Part shown: piece after piece, positions 24,584 through 32,247 of the stretch
Numbering within the stretch: the first letter of the stretch is position 1
Layout of the letters: the number at the start of each line of letters is the position of its first letter
Program-made: the position numbers and the translations under genes
The notes under the pieces: generated by a model
Databases searched by the model: none
Told to the model about the DNA's origin: nothing
Seen by the model: only the letters and a program-made list of their open reading frames with translations
From: Streptomyces griseoaurantiacus
GTDB taxonomy: Bacteria; Actinomycetota; Actinomycetes; Streptomycetales; Streptomycetaceae
Reading direction: 5' to 3'
Length of the DNA: 42,691 nucleotides
Assembly: GCA_014656015.1 (NCBI GenBank)
Contig: BNBP01000062.1
Location: 1-42,691, forward strand

Positions 24584-25042
24584 ATGCGGAGGAACGTGAG
24601 GGTGGCGGCGTACGGCGTGTGCGTCCGGGACGGGCGGGTTCTGCTGGCCCGGCTGAACATCGCGGGCGCCCCGCCGCAGTGGACGCTGCCGGGCGGCGGG
24701 ACGGAGCACGGGGAGGACCCGTACGACACCGTGGTGCGGGAGGTCGAGGAGGAGACGGGGTACCGGGTGGAGCCGGTGGCCCTGCTGGGCGTCGAGTCGG
24801 CCCGGCGGACGTTCCCCCGGCGGGGCCTGCGGCGGCCCGTCGACCACATGGCGGTGCGGCTGCTGTACGAGGTGCGGATCACCGGCGGCACACTGCGCCC
24901 GGAGCCCGACGGCTCGACCGACCTGGCCGCCTGGCACGACCTGACGGCGGTGGAGCCCCTGCCCCGCGTCCCCTACGTGGACACCGCCCTGCGCCTGTGG
25001 CGCGAGCGCCCCCCGACGGGCCGCGCGGGGGACCGGCGGTGA
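24584..25042 (+). CDS. Nudix hydrolase
   Basis: A 152-residue protein with a full Nudix box, GGTEHGEDPYDTVVREVEEE followed by TGY, which binds the metal and cleaves nucleoside-diphosphate-linked substrates. The sheet starts at RVAAYGVCVRDGRVLLARL. ATG 24584 lacks a ribosome binding site but has a -10-like TACCGT six bases upstream. GTG 24602, 18 bases in, has GGAGGA at 24588-24593 and is a real alternative. The substrate cannot be predicted. An open frame extending upstream to 24449 is not supported. Confidence 0.88.
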   Translation: MRRNVRVAAYGVCVRDGRVLLARLNIAGAPPQWTLPGGGTEHGEDPYDTVVREVEEETGYRVEPVALLGVESARRTFPRRGLRRPVDHMAVRLLYEVRITGGTLRPEPDGSTDLAAWHDLTAVEPLPRVPYVDTALRLWRERPPTGRAGDRR

Positions 25043-25070
25043 CGGGACGTCGCCCCGTCGGCCCGTCACC
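25038..25070 (+). terminator. Terminator overlapping the Nudix stop codon
   Basis: A perfect 9-bp inverted repeat (GGTGACGGG / CCCGTCACC) is followed by CTGTCATTTT. The left arm includes the TGA stop. Confidence 0.75.
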
Positions 25071-25128
25071 CTGTCATTTTCGTCGCCTTGGTCGCTCCCG
25101 CCGCCCCCTCGTGTGACCGCCGGGGGAC

Positions 25129-26232
25129 TCACCTGGGCAGCACCACGATGTACGCGGGCGGCTGCCGGTCCGCCGCGGCCATCAGCGCCGTGCGGACCAC
25201 CGTCGCCTGCTGCTCCGGCGCGTCCCGCAGCTTCTTCGGGGTGAGGTGGACGACGGTGACGCCGAGCCGCTCAAGGTCCTCCCGCTTGCGGGCGTACTCC
25301 GACCAGGCGGCCTCCTCCTCCGGGCGGGCGGCGCCCTGCGCACCCCCGTGGCGCGGGGCCCGGGTGTCCAGCTCCACGGCGACCGCGGCCTGCGGCCAGT
25401 AGGCGTCCACCCCGCCGAGCTGCGGGCCGCCGGGCAGCCGCAGGTCCACGTTCCACACCGGGTCCGGCAGCCCGTACTCCGCGACCATCCGGTACAGCCG
25501 CTCCTCGGCGAGGGTCCGGCCCTCGGCGAGGAGCGCGTCCACGGCGTCCACCACGTGCGGCCGGGTCAGCAGCCGCGCCTGCGTCAGCTCCCGCACGGCG
25601 GCGGCCGGTTCGCAGTGCCCGCCGCGCACCGCCTCGGTCAGCAGCCGGCGCACGGTGGTGGCGTCCGAGAGGTGCGCCACCGCGTCGGCCAGCGCGCGCG
25701 GCACCGGGGCGACGGGCACGCCGGTGACCCGCTCGGCGAGCGGCAGCACCGAGGTGCGCAGGATGCGGGCGCAGCCGACGCTGCGCAGCCGGCGGGTGCG
25801 GGGGACCAGGACGTCGATGCGGTCCAGGGAGGACAGCGGCGGGGAGGCGGTGAAGCCGTGCAGGGTGAGCGCGGCGAGTCCGGTGACCATCACCTCGGCC
25901 TCCGGCACCGGGCGCGGGCCGCCGGACTCCTCGGCCTCCTCGGCGCCCGGCTGCTGCGGGATGCCGGGCACGGTCCGCTCGGCCTCGCCGGTCCGCGTGC
26001 GGTGGGCGTAGAGCAGGACGGCGTGCAGCCGCTCCTCCGAGGTGGGCGGGCCGGGGTGCAGCAGGACGACACCCGGCAGGAGCTGCTGCCAGGAGCCACC
26101 GGGCCGGCAGTGCCCGTCGGTCTCGGCGGCCCCGACGCCGTGGGCGCGGAGCTGGGCCGTGGACAGCACGCGGGGGCGGGTGGCGGAGAGGTGCTGGAGC
26201 GGGCGGGGGGAGAGGGGGGTGTTGTGCGTCAT
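25129..26232 (-). CDS. AbiEi-like helix-turn-helix fused to a VSR/DUF559-type nuclease fold
   Basis: A 367-residue protein. The N-terminal part (about 15-75: LSTAQLRAHGVGAAETDGHC and PGVVLLHPG) looks like the winged-helix AbiEi antitoxin-type domain. The middle (about 115-230) resembles the AbiEi C-terminal region. The C-terminal ~110 residues have a small PD-(D/E)xK-type pattern: EERLYRMVAEYGLPDP, VDAYWPQAAVAVELD, then KREDLERLGVTVVHLT. Such proteins are common, uncharacterised single genes in Actinobacteria. No AbiEii nucleotidyltransferase partner is adjacent, so calling it a type IV antitoxin would go too far. I chose ATG 26232; the Shine-Dalgarno sequence is weak. Domain assignments are from pattern recognition only. 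Confidence 0.7.
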   Translation of the reverse strand: MTHNTPLSPRPLQHLSATRPRVLSTAQLRAHGVGAAETDGHCRPGGSWQQLLPGVVLLHPGPPTSEERLHAVLLYAHRTRTGEAERTVPGIPQQPGAEEAEESGGPRPVPEAEVMVTGLAALTLHGFTASPPLSSLDRIDVLVPRTRRLRSVGCARILRTSVLPLAERVTGVPVAPVPRALADAVAHLSDATTVRRLLTEAVRGGHCEPAAAVRELTQARLLTRPHVVDAVDALLAEGRTLAEERLYRMVAEYGLPDPVWNVDLRLPGGPQLGGVDAYWPQAAVAVELDTRAPRHGGAQGAARPEEEAAWSEYARKREDLERLGVTVVHLTPKKLRDAPEQQATVVRTALMAAADRQPPAYIVVLPR

Positions 26233-26396
26233 GCCGGGGAGTTTCCCGGCCCGGATCCCCCCGATAACCGCTGTTACGCGTCCGTCGACGAACCAGGACA
26301 AGCCCGCACTAAAGGACAGATGTTCGAGGTCCGAAGGCGCTGGTCCCGCCGGGCGGCCGCCCGGGTCACGGCCCCGGCGTCAGGGTTGCGTAACAC

Positions 26397-26414
26397 CCCG
26401 CCGTCCACGGCGGG
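26397..26414 (-). terminator. Terminator downstream of the second aminopeptidase
   Basis: CCCGCCG, a four-base loop, then CGGCGGG. Read on the minus strand it is followed by GTGTTA. It lies 80 bases beyond the aminopeptidase stop codon. Confidence 0.6.
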
Positions 26415-26494
26415 TTGACGCCGGGACAGGGGTCCGGGCGGCGGCCGCCCCGGGCCGCGCGGAGCACGGTGGCCGGGGCGGTGCCGCCCTCCGG

Positions 26495-29071
26495 TCAGCC
26501 CGCGGCGGCCGCGTCGCGGGCCTGGCCGCGCAGGCCGCGGGCCAGGTCGTCCCGCGCCTCCAGGACCAGGCGGCGCAGCGCGGGGGCGGCGTCCTCGTGG
26601 GCGCCGAGCCACGCGTCCGTCGCCGCCAGCGTCTCCTGCGAGGCCTGCAGCGAGGGGTACAGGCCCCGGACCACGTCCATCCCGATCTGGATCGAGCGCT
26701 CGGCCCACACCCGCTCGATCACCTCGAAGTACCGCCCGGCGTACGGCGCGAGCAGTTCGCGCTGGGAGGGCTGCGCGAAGCCCGCGATCGTCGCCTCCAC
26801 CAGGGCGTTGGACAGCGTCTCCGACTCCACCACCTGCTCCCAGGCCCGCGCCTTGACCTCCGCGGAGGGACGCGCCGCCAGGCACCGCACCTCGTGCCGC
26901 TTGCCGGACGCGGTGTCGTCGCGGGCGAGTTCCGCCGCGAGCGCCGCCTCGTCCACGACGCCGTGCGCGGTCAGCGGCTCCAGGAACGTCCAGCGCAGCT
27001 CCTGGTCCACCTCCAGGCCGTCGATCTTCTCCGTGCCGTCGAGCAGCCCGCGCAGCACGGCGAGGTCGGCCTCCCCCTCGGCGGCCGCCGCGAAGAACCG
27101 CGCCCAGGTGAGCTGGTGCTGGCTGCCCGGCTCGGCCGCCCGCAGTTCGCGCAGCGCGCCTTCCGAGAGCAGCCGGGCGCCCGTCGCGCGCCAGTCGGGC
27201 GCCACGTAGTGCGTGAGCGCCGACTCCGCCCACGCGTGCAGCATCTGCAGCACGCCGATGTCCGACTCGCGGCCCGCGAAGCGCAGCACCAGGTCGACGA
27301 AGTCCCGCGCGGGCAGCAGCGCGTCCCGGGTGAGGTTCCACAGCGCCGACCAGCACAGCGCCCGCGCGAGGGGATCGGTGAGGTCGCCGAGGCGTGCGCG
27401 CAGGGTGGCCAGCGAGGTCTCGTCGAAGCGGATCTTGCAGTAGGTCAGGTCCTCGTCGTTGACCAGCACCAGCTCGGGCGCCTGTTCCCCGGCGAGTTCG
27501 GCGACCACCGTGCGCGGCCCGGCGACGTCCGCCTCGGCGCGCGCGTACCGCACGAGCGCCCCGCCCTCGGCCCGGTACAGGCCGATCGCCACGCGGTGCG
27601 GGCGGATCGTCGGGTGCGACTCGGCCGCCTCCTGCACCACCGCGAGCTCCTCCACCCGCCCGTCGGTGCTCAGCAGCACCTGCGGGGTGAGGGAGTTGAC
27701 GCCGGCGGTCTGCAGCCAGGCGCGCGACCACTCGGTCATGTCGCGCCCGCTGGTCTCCTCCAGGACGGCCAGCAGGTCGCCGAGCCGGGTGTTGCCGTAC
27801 GCGTGCCGCTTGAAGTAGCGCCGGGCGCCCTCCAGGAAGGCGTCCTGCCCCACGTAGGCGACGAGCTGCTTGAGCACGGAGGCGCCCTTGGCGTACGTGA
27901 TCCCGTCGAAGTTGAGCTTGGCGTCCTCCAGGTCGCGGATGTCGGCCGTGATCGGGTGGGTGGAGGGGAGCTGGTCGGCGCGGTACGCCCAGGCCTTGCG
28001 GCGGTTGGCGAAGGTGATCCAGGCGTGCTCGAACCGGGTCGCGCCGACGTTGGCGAAGGCGCCCATGAAGTCGGCGAAGGACTCCTTGAGCCACAGGTCG
28101 TCCCACCACTCCATGGTCACGAGGTCGCCGAACCACATGTGCGCCATCTCGTGCAGGATCGTGTTGGCGCGGCCCTCGTAGGAGGCCCGCGTCACCTTGC
28201 CGCGGAAGATGTACTCCTCGCGGAAGGTCACCAGACCCGGGTTCTCCATCGCGCCGAGGTTGTACTCGGGCACGAACGCCTGGTCGTACTTGCCGAAGGG
28301 GTACGGGTGGTCGAAGCGGTCGTGGAAGAAGTCCAGGCCCTGCTTGGTGATCAGGAAGACGTCGTCCGCGTCGAAGTGCTTGGCGAGCCCCTTGCGGCAC
28401 AGCGCGCCGAGCGGGATCTCCAGCCGCGTGCCGTCCTCGAACGTCCGCTCGTAGCGGTCCGTCACATAGTGGTAGGGGCCGGCGACGACGCAGGTGATGT
28501 ACGTGGAGATCGGCTTGGTCTCGGCGAAGCGCCACACCTCGTCCCGCAGGTCCCCGGCGCCGTTGCTCCACACCGTCCAGCCCTCGGGCGCCCGCACCTC
28601 GAAGCGGAACGGGGCCTTGAGGTCGGGCTGTTCGAAGTTGGCGAAGACCCGGCGGGAGTCGGCGGGCTCGTACTGCGTGTAGAGGTAGACCTCGCCGTCC
28701 TCGGGGTCGACGAAGCGGTGCATGCCCTCACCGGTGCGGGAGTAGGCGCACCGCGCGTCCACCACCAGCTCGTTCTCGGCGGCCAGGTCGTCGAGGCGGA
28801 TGCGGCTGCCGTCGAAGACCTCGCCGGGGTCCAGGTCGCGGCCGTTGAGGGAGAGTGCGGTGACGCTCGGGGCGATCAGGTCCGCGAAGCTCGACGCGCC
28901 CGGCTCGGCGCAGCGGAAGCGGAGCGTGGTCACGGAGCGGAAGGTGCGCGGCCCTTCGGCGGGTGCCTCGCCGAGCGCGGAGCGCAGGTCGAGCGACACG
29001 TCGTACCCGTCGACGGACAGCAGTGCGGCCCGCTCCCGGGCCTCGTCGCGGGACAGGTTCTCACCGGGCAC
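26495..29071 (-). CDS. Second M1-family aminopeptidase N (paralogue)
   Basis: An 858-residue zinc aminopeptidase that aligns throughout with the protein at 15343-17973. GAMEN lies near residue 273 and HEMAH near 306, with the third zinc ligand in KESF. It differs from the other copy in key positions next to the active site (KESFADFMGAF against NESFATYAEAA), so substrate preference may differ. GTG 29071 gives the start VPGENLSRDEA, matching VPGTNLTREEA in the paralogue, with GAGGGA nine bases upstream. An in-frame GTG at 29080 lies too close to that site. It diverges from the DsbA-like gene. Confidence 0.95.
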   Translation of the reverse strand: MPGENLSRDEARERAALLSVDGYDVSLDLRSALGEAPAEGPRTFRSVTTLRFRCAEPGASSFADLIAPSVTALSLNGRDLDPGEVFDGSRIRLDDLAAENELVVDARCAYSRTGEGMHRFVDPEDGEVYLYTQYEPADSRRVFANFEQPDLKAPFRFEVRAPEGWTVWSNGAGDLRDEVWRFAETKPISTYITCVVAGPYHYVTDRYERTFEDGTRLEIPLGALCRKGLAKHFDADDVFLITKQGLDFFHDRFDHPYPFGKYDQAFVPEYNLGAMENPGLVTFREEYIFRGKVTRASYEGRANTILHEMAHMWFGDLVTMEWWDDLWLKESFADFMGAFANVGATRFEHAWITFANRRKAWAYRADQLPSTHPITADIRDLEDAKLNFDGITYAKGASVLKQLVAYVGQDAFLEGARRYFKRHAYGNTRLGDLLAVLEETSGRDMTEWSRAWLQTAGVNSLTPQVLLSTDGRVEELAVVQEAAESHPTIRPHRVAIGLYRAEGGALVRYARAEADVAGPRTVVAELAGEQAPELVLVNDEDLTYCKIRFDETSLATLRARLGDLTDPLARALCWSALWNLTRDALLPARDFVDLVLRFAGRESDIGVLQMLHAWAESALTHYVAPDWRATGARLLSEGALRELRAAEPGSQHQLTWARFFAAAAEGEADLAVLRGLLDGTEKIDGLEVDQELRWTFLEPLTAHGVVDEAALAAELARDDTASGKRHEVRCLAARPSAEVKARAWEQVVESETLSNALVEATIAGFAQPSQRELLAPYAGRYFEVIERVWAERSIQIGMDVVRGLYPSLQASQETLAATDAWLGAHEDAAPALRRLVLEARDDLARGLRGQARDAAAAG

Positions 29072-29180
29072 GGGCGGCACTCCCTCGGTATGTCACGGCA
29101 TGGTCCGGCGGGTCGTCTCGGATGCCGGACACACAAGTACAGGAGCGATCCTGCCATGCGCCCCTGACATCGGGCACCGG

Positions 29181-29207
29181 GGAATGTCCGGCACGTCCCG
29201 TCATGTT
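29181..29207 (+). promoter_or_regulatory. Sigma-R-type (thiol-stress) promoter
   Basis: GGAAT (29181-29185), 19 bases, GTT (29205-29207) matches the Streptomyces SigR consensus GGAAT-N18/19-GTT. It lies about 100 bases upstream of the DsbA-family gene and faces it. Confidence 0.65.
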
Positions 29208-29307
29208 GCGCCAGGGAAGACCGCCGACTCCCCACCGGGCCGCTCGCGGCCCGTTCGGCACCCCGTGTGCGGCGACACCGCCGTACGACCGCTTTTCGAG
29301 GAGACCC

Positions 29308-30048
29308 ATGTCCGAGACGCACGATGTGCACGAGGCCACTGACACGAGTCAGGCTCCCGGGACGGAGGTGACCGCGGTGACTGCCGGGACGGCCGCCGGC
29401 GGTCCCTCGGACAGGACCCCGGTCGACTTCTGGTTCGATCCGCTGTGCCCCTGGGCCTGGATGACCTCCCGCTGGGTCCTGGAGGTCGAGAAGGTCCGCG
29501 ACATCGAGGTCCGCTGGCACATCATGAGCCTGGCGGTCCTCAACGAGAACAAGCTCGACACCCTGGACGAGGGCTACCGCGAGACGATGACCACCCGCGC
29601 CTGGGGGCCGGTCCGGGTCGTCACCGCCGCCTGGCAGAAGCACGGCGCCGAGGTGCTCGGCCCGCTCTACACCGCGCTCGGCACCCGTATCCACAACCGC
29701 GGCGAGGGCACCACCCGCGAGGCGCTCACCGCCGCGCTCGCCGACGCCGGACTCCCGGCCGACCTGATCGACTACGCCGACCAGGAGGACTTCGAGTTCG
29801 AGGCGCAGCTCCGCGCCTCGCACAAGGAGGGCATCGACAAGGTCGGCCAGGAGGTGGGCACCCCGGTGATCGCGGTCCCCGGCCCGGACGGCGAGGAGAT
29901 CGCCTTCTTCGGCCCGGTCGTCACCCCCGCCCCCCAGGGCGAGGAGGCCGCCCGCCTCTGGGACGGCACGCTCGCTGTCGCCTCGGTCCCCGGCTTCTAC
30001 GAGATCAAGCGCACCCGCACCAAGGGCCCCGACTTCAGCAACCTCTGA
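29308..30048 (+). CDS. DsbA-family thioredoxin-fold protein, mycothiol-dependent nitroreductase type
   Basis: A 246-residue cytoplasmic protein. After a ~37-residue Thr/Ala-rich N-terminus comes the thioredoxin fold with DPLCPWAW, active cysteine C47. The second position of the usual CPWC pair is alanine, and C47 is the only cysteine in the protein. The closest family I know is the actinobacterial Rv2466c type, which reduces nitro compounds with mycothiol and is under SigH, the mycobacterial counterpart of SigR. The SigR-like promoter upstream agrees with that. ATG 29308 follows GAGGAG. Function is inferred from family and promoter. Confidence 0.85.
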   Translation: MSETHDVHEATDTSQAPGTEVTAVTAGTAAGGPSDRTPVDFWFDPLCPWAWMTSRWVLEVEKVRDIEVRWHIMSLAVLNENKLDTLDEGYRETMTTRAWGPVRVVTAAWQKHGAEVLGPLYTALGTRIHNRGEGTTREALTAALADAGLPADLIDYADQEDFEFEAQLRASHKEGIDKVGQEVGTPVIAVPGPDGEEIAFFGPVVTPAPQGEEAARLWDGTLAVASVPGFYEIKRTRTKGPDFSNL

Positions 30049-30054
30049 CGGGAC

Positions 30055-30099
30055 GGCGGGGGCACCGCCCGGGCGGTGGTGCCCCGCGGTGCCCCCGCC
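30055..30099. terminator. Bidirectional terminator between convergent genes
   Basis: A perfect 14-bp inverted repeat, GGCGGGGGCACCGC (30055-30068) and GCGGTGCCCCCGCC (30086-30099), fills the gap between the DsbA-like gene and the small CxxC gene. A second, overlapping stem (30056-30087) is also possible. Confidence 0.8.
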
Positions 30100-30106
30100 G
30101 GCGCGC

Positions 30107-30331
30107 TCAGAGGCCCTCGGGCAGGCTCGCCCCGGTCTTCCAGCGGTCCTTGCGCTGCACCCGTCGGCAGCTGCCCCGGGTGCAGCGCTGGTAGGCGGCC
30201 GGACGGAAGGGCGTCTCCTCGGGGAAGAGCGCGAGCACCGCGAGCTCGGCGGGGCCGTACTCCTTCTCCTCCAGGTCCCTGAACCACTTCAGGTCGCTCC
30301 CGGGACATGTCGGACAGCGCACCCACGGCAT
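30107..30331 (-). CDS. Small cysteine-rich (zinc-ribbon-like) protein
   Basis: A 74-residue basic protein beginning MPWVRCPTCPGSDLKWF. It has C6/C9 near the N-terminus and a second pair in RCTRGSC near residues 50-54, an arrangement suited to bind one zinc. ATG 30331 follows GGGGAG. The longer open frame to 30565 has no ribosome binding site and runs through the terminator hairpin at 30488-30526. Function unknown. It lies downstream of sodF but behind that terminator, so it is probably transcribed separately. Confidence 0.7.
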   Translation of the reverse strand: MPWVRCPTCPGSDLKWFRDLEEKEYGPAELAVLALFPEETPFRPAAYQRCTRGSCRRVQRKDRWKTGASLPEGL

Positions 30332-30487
30332 GGCGTCTCCCCCCGCTCCGGGCGGCGTCGGCGCGCCGCCTGTCCGGAAGCGTACGGTCGCGGGACACCC
30401 GCCAGGAGCCCGGAATCGGTCCGACCGGGGACGCGATCCGGCATCCGGGGCCGCCGGACCGCCGGCGCCGTGGGGGCCGTCGAGACC

Positions 30488-30526
30488 GGAAACCCCCCGG
30501 GAGTCACGTCCTCCCGGGGGGTTTCC
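30488..30526 (-). terminator. Perfect 16-bp hairpin terminator after sodF
   Basis: GGAAACCCCCCGGGAG, seven bases, then its exact reverse complement. It lies 63 bases downstream of the sodF stop codon. Confidence 0.85.
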
Positions 30527-30588
30527 TCTCCGCGCCTGCCCGGTGAACGGTGAGAAGACGATCACGAGCAGGCCGCCTCAGTGTGCCC

Positions 30589-31230
30589 TCAGGGCGCGAG
30601 CAGGAGAACGTCCGTGCGCGACTTCGCCGCCGCGTACCGCCGGGCGACGTCCTGCCAGTTCACCACCCGCCACATCGCCTCGACGAAGTCGACCTTCTGG
30701 TTGCGGTACTGCAGGTAGAAGGCGTGCTCCCAGGCGTCGAAGACCAGCAGGGGCGTCGCGCCCTGGCCCACGTTGCCCTGGTGGTCGTAGACCTGTTCGA
30801 CGATCAGCCGCCCGCTCAGCGGCTCGTACGCGAGGACGCCCCAGCCGGAGCCCTGCGTCGTGGCCGCCGCCTTGGAGAGCTGGGCCTTGAAGGAGGCGAA
30901 GGAGCCGAACGACTCGGCGATCGCCTCGGCCAGCTCGCCCACGCCGTCCGCCGCCAGCGGCTCCCCGCCGCCCTCGCCCGTCATGTTCTGCCAGTAGATC
31001 GAGTGCAGGATGTGGCCGGACAGGTGGAAGGCCAGGCTCTTCTCGAGCCCGTTGACCGAGCCCCACCGCTCCGTCTCCCGCGCCTCGGCGAGCTGCTCCA
31101 GCGTGTCGTTGGCGCCCTTGACGTAGGCCGCGTGGTGCTTGTCGTGGTGCAGTTCGACGATCTCGGGGCTGATCACGGGCGCGAGGGCCGCGTAGTCGTA
31201 CGGCAGTTCGGGCAGCGTGTAGACGGGCAT
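30589..31230 (-). CDS. sodF: Iron superoxide dismutase
   Basis: A 213-residue Fe/Mn-family superoxide dismutase. Metal ligands are H28 (VELHHDKHH), H76 (SGHILHSIYW), D165 and H169 (VFDAWEHAFY). Streptomyces SodF is the iron (FeZn) enzyme, made when nickel is too scarce for the nickel enzyme SodN. The Nur box over its promoter supports this identity. The start is ATG 31230, with GAGGGG upstream. It is a single gene with its own terminator. Confidence 0.96.
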   Translation of the reverse strand: MPVYTLPELPYDYAALAPVISPEIVELHHDKHHAAYVKGANDTLEQLAEARETERWGSVNGLEKSLAFHLSGHILHSIYWQNMTGEGGGEPLAADGVGELAEAIAESFGSFASFKAQLSKAAATTQGSGWGVLAYEPLSGRLIVEQVYDHQGNVGQGATPLLVFDAWEHAFYLQYRNQKVDFVEAMWRVVNWQDVARRYAAAKSRTDVLLLAP

Positions 31231-31576
31231 GGGCGATCGATCCCCTCGGGCCTTTATTGCACATTACTTGCAACTGCACGCTAGCAGCAACAAGTGGGTG
31301 CGGTGGGCCCCCGGCCGTGGGCGGGAGGAGCGGCGCGCGGGCGGGCGCCGGGGCGGGCCTTGGAAGATCCCCACAGTCCGCCGGTGTGCGCCCGGCACGT
31401 CCCCATCGCCCTCGCCTCCGTGATCAGGGTCACGCCCGGCGAGGTGTGAGGCACTGTCTTTGTGCGGTGTCCATCAACTCCGTGTTCCCCGCTTTGTCGA
31501 CGGTGACGGTGTAGGTCCGGGCATCCACCGGATAGCGTCACGGTGTCCCGAACCGTCCTCACCCGCGGAGTCCCCC
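31231..31576. other. Divergent region, sodF / bioY
   Basis: The first 60 bp hold the sodF promoter and Nur box. The remaining ~280 bp carry no gene I can support. GTGA-TCAGG-GTCAC (31422-31435) is a short symmetrical element, but I see no recognised biotin operator or riboswitch before bioY. Confidence 0.45.
31257..31273. promoter_or_regulatory. Nur (nickel regulator) box over the sodF promoter
   Basis: TTGCAC-ATTAC-TTGCAA matches the known Nur box tTGCaa-N5-ttGCAA with one changed base in the left half. It overlaps a minus-strand -10 TAATGT (31261-31266), which has TTGCTG (31285-31290) 18 bases upstream as -35. Nickel-bound Nur would therefore block sodF transcription. Confidence 0.85.
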
Positions 31577-32152
31577 ATGAGCACCGCCGCTCTCGTTCGC
31601 CCCGGCCAGGTCCTCGCCGACCTGCTCCCCTCCACCCGCGTCCGGGACGCCGTCCTCGTGACCGGCGGCGCCGTGCTCACCGGGCTCGCCGCCCAGATCG
31701 CCGTCCCCGTCCCCGGCTCCCCGGTGCCGGTGACCGGCCAGACCTTCGCCGCCCTCCTGGTCGGCACCTCGCTCGGCGCCCGCCGCGGCTTCCTCTCCCT
31801 CGCGCTGTACGCGCTGGCCGGCGTCGTCGGCGTGCCGTGGTTCGCGGGCGGCGGCTCCGGAGCGGGCGCGCCCTCCTTCGGCTACGTCCTCGGCATGCTG
31901 CTCGCCTCCCTCGCGGTCGGCGCCCTCGCCCGCCGCGGCGGCGACCGCTCGGTGCTGCGCACCGCCGGCACGATGCTGGTGGGCGAGGCGATCATCTACG
32001 CCGTCGGCGTGCCCTACCTGGCCCTGGCGACCGGCATGTCCGCCTCCGCCGCGATCGCGGCCGGACTGACCCCGTTCCTGATCGGCGACGCGCTCAAGGC
32101 CGCGCTCGCGATGGGCGCGCTGCCGGCGGCCTGGCGGCTGGCCCGGCGCTGA
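31577..32152 (+). CDS. bioY: Biotin transporter BioY
   Basis: A 191-residue integral membrane protein, the substrate-binding S component of an energy-coupling-factor transporter. It has about six membrane helices with the BioY pattern VPVPGSPVPVTGQTFAALLVG and later SFGYVLGMLLAS and LIGDALKAALA. ATG 31577 follows GGAG by six bases. No EcfA/EcfT genes are adjacent, so it either works alone, as reported for some BioY proteins, or shares modules encoded elsewhere. Confidence 0.93.
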   Translation: MSTAALVRPGQVLADLLPSTRVRDAVLVTGGAVLTGLAAQIAVPVPGSPVPVTGQTFAALLVGTSLGARRGFLSLALYALAGVVGVPWFAGGGSGAGAPSFGYVLGMLLASLAVGALARRGGDRSVLRTAGTMLVGEAIIYAVGVPYLALATGMSASAAIAAGLTPFLIGDALKAALAMGALPAAWRLARR

Positions 32153-32193
32153 GCCGCACGCCGTACGGCCGACCCGTACGGCGAAGGACGACA

Positions 32194-32229
32194 GGAGGGG
32201 CGGGAGCCGCGCACGGCTCCCGCCCCTCC
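32194..32229. terminator. Bidirectional terminator between bioY and the permease
   Basis: A perfect 16-bp inverted repeat (GGAGGGGCGGGAGCCG and its complement) with a four-base CGCA loop lies between the convergent stop codons. A smaller GCCGTACGG/CCGTACGGC hairpin (32160-32182) precedes it. Confidence 0.9.
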
Positions 32230-32247
32230 GCGTGTCTCTGCGCCCGG

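Noticed and set aside
26042..29167. A 1041-codon plus-strand open frame
   Set aside because: Shadow of the second aminopeptidase; malQ-like G+C bias explains the lack of stops.
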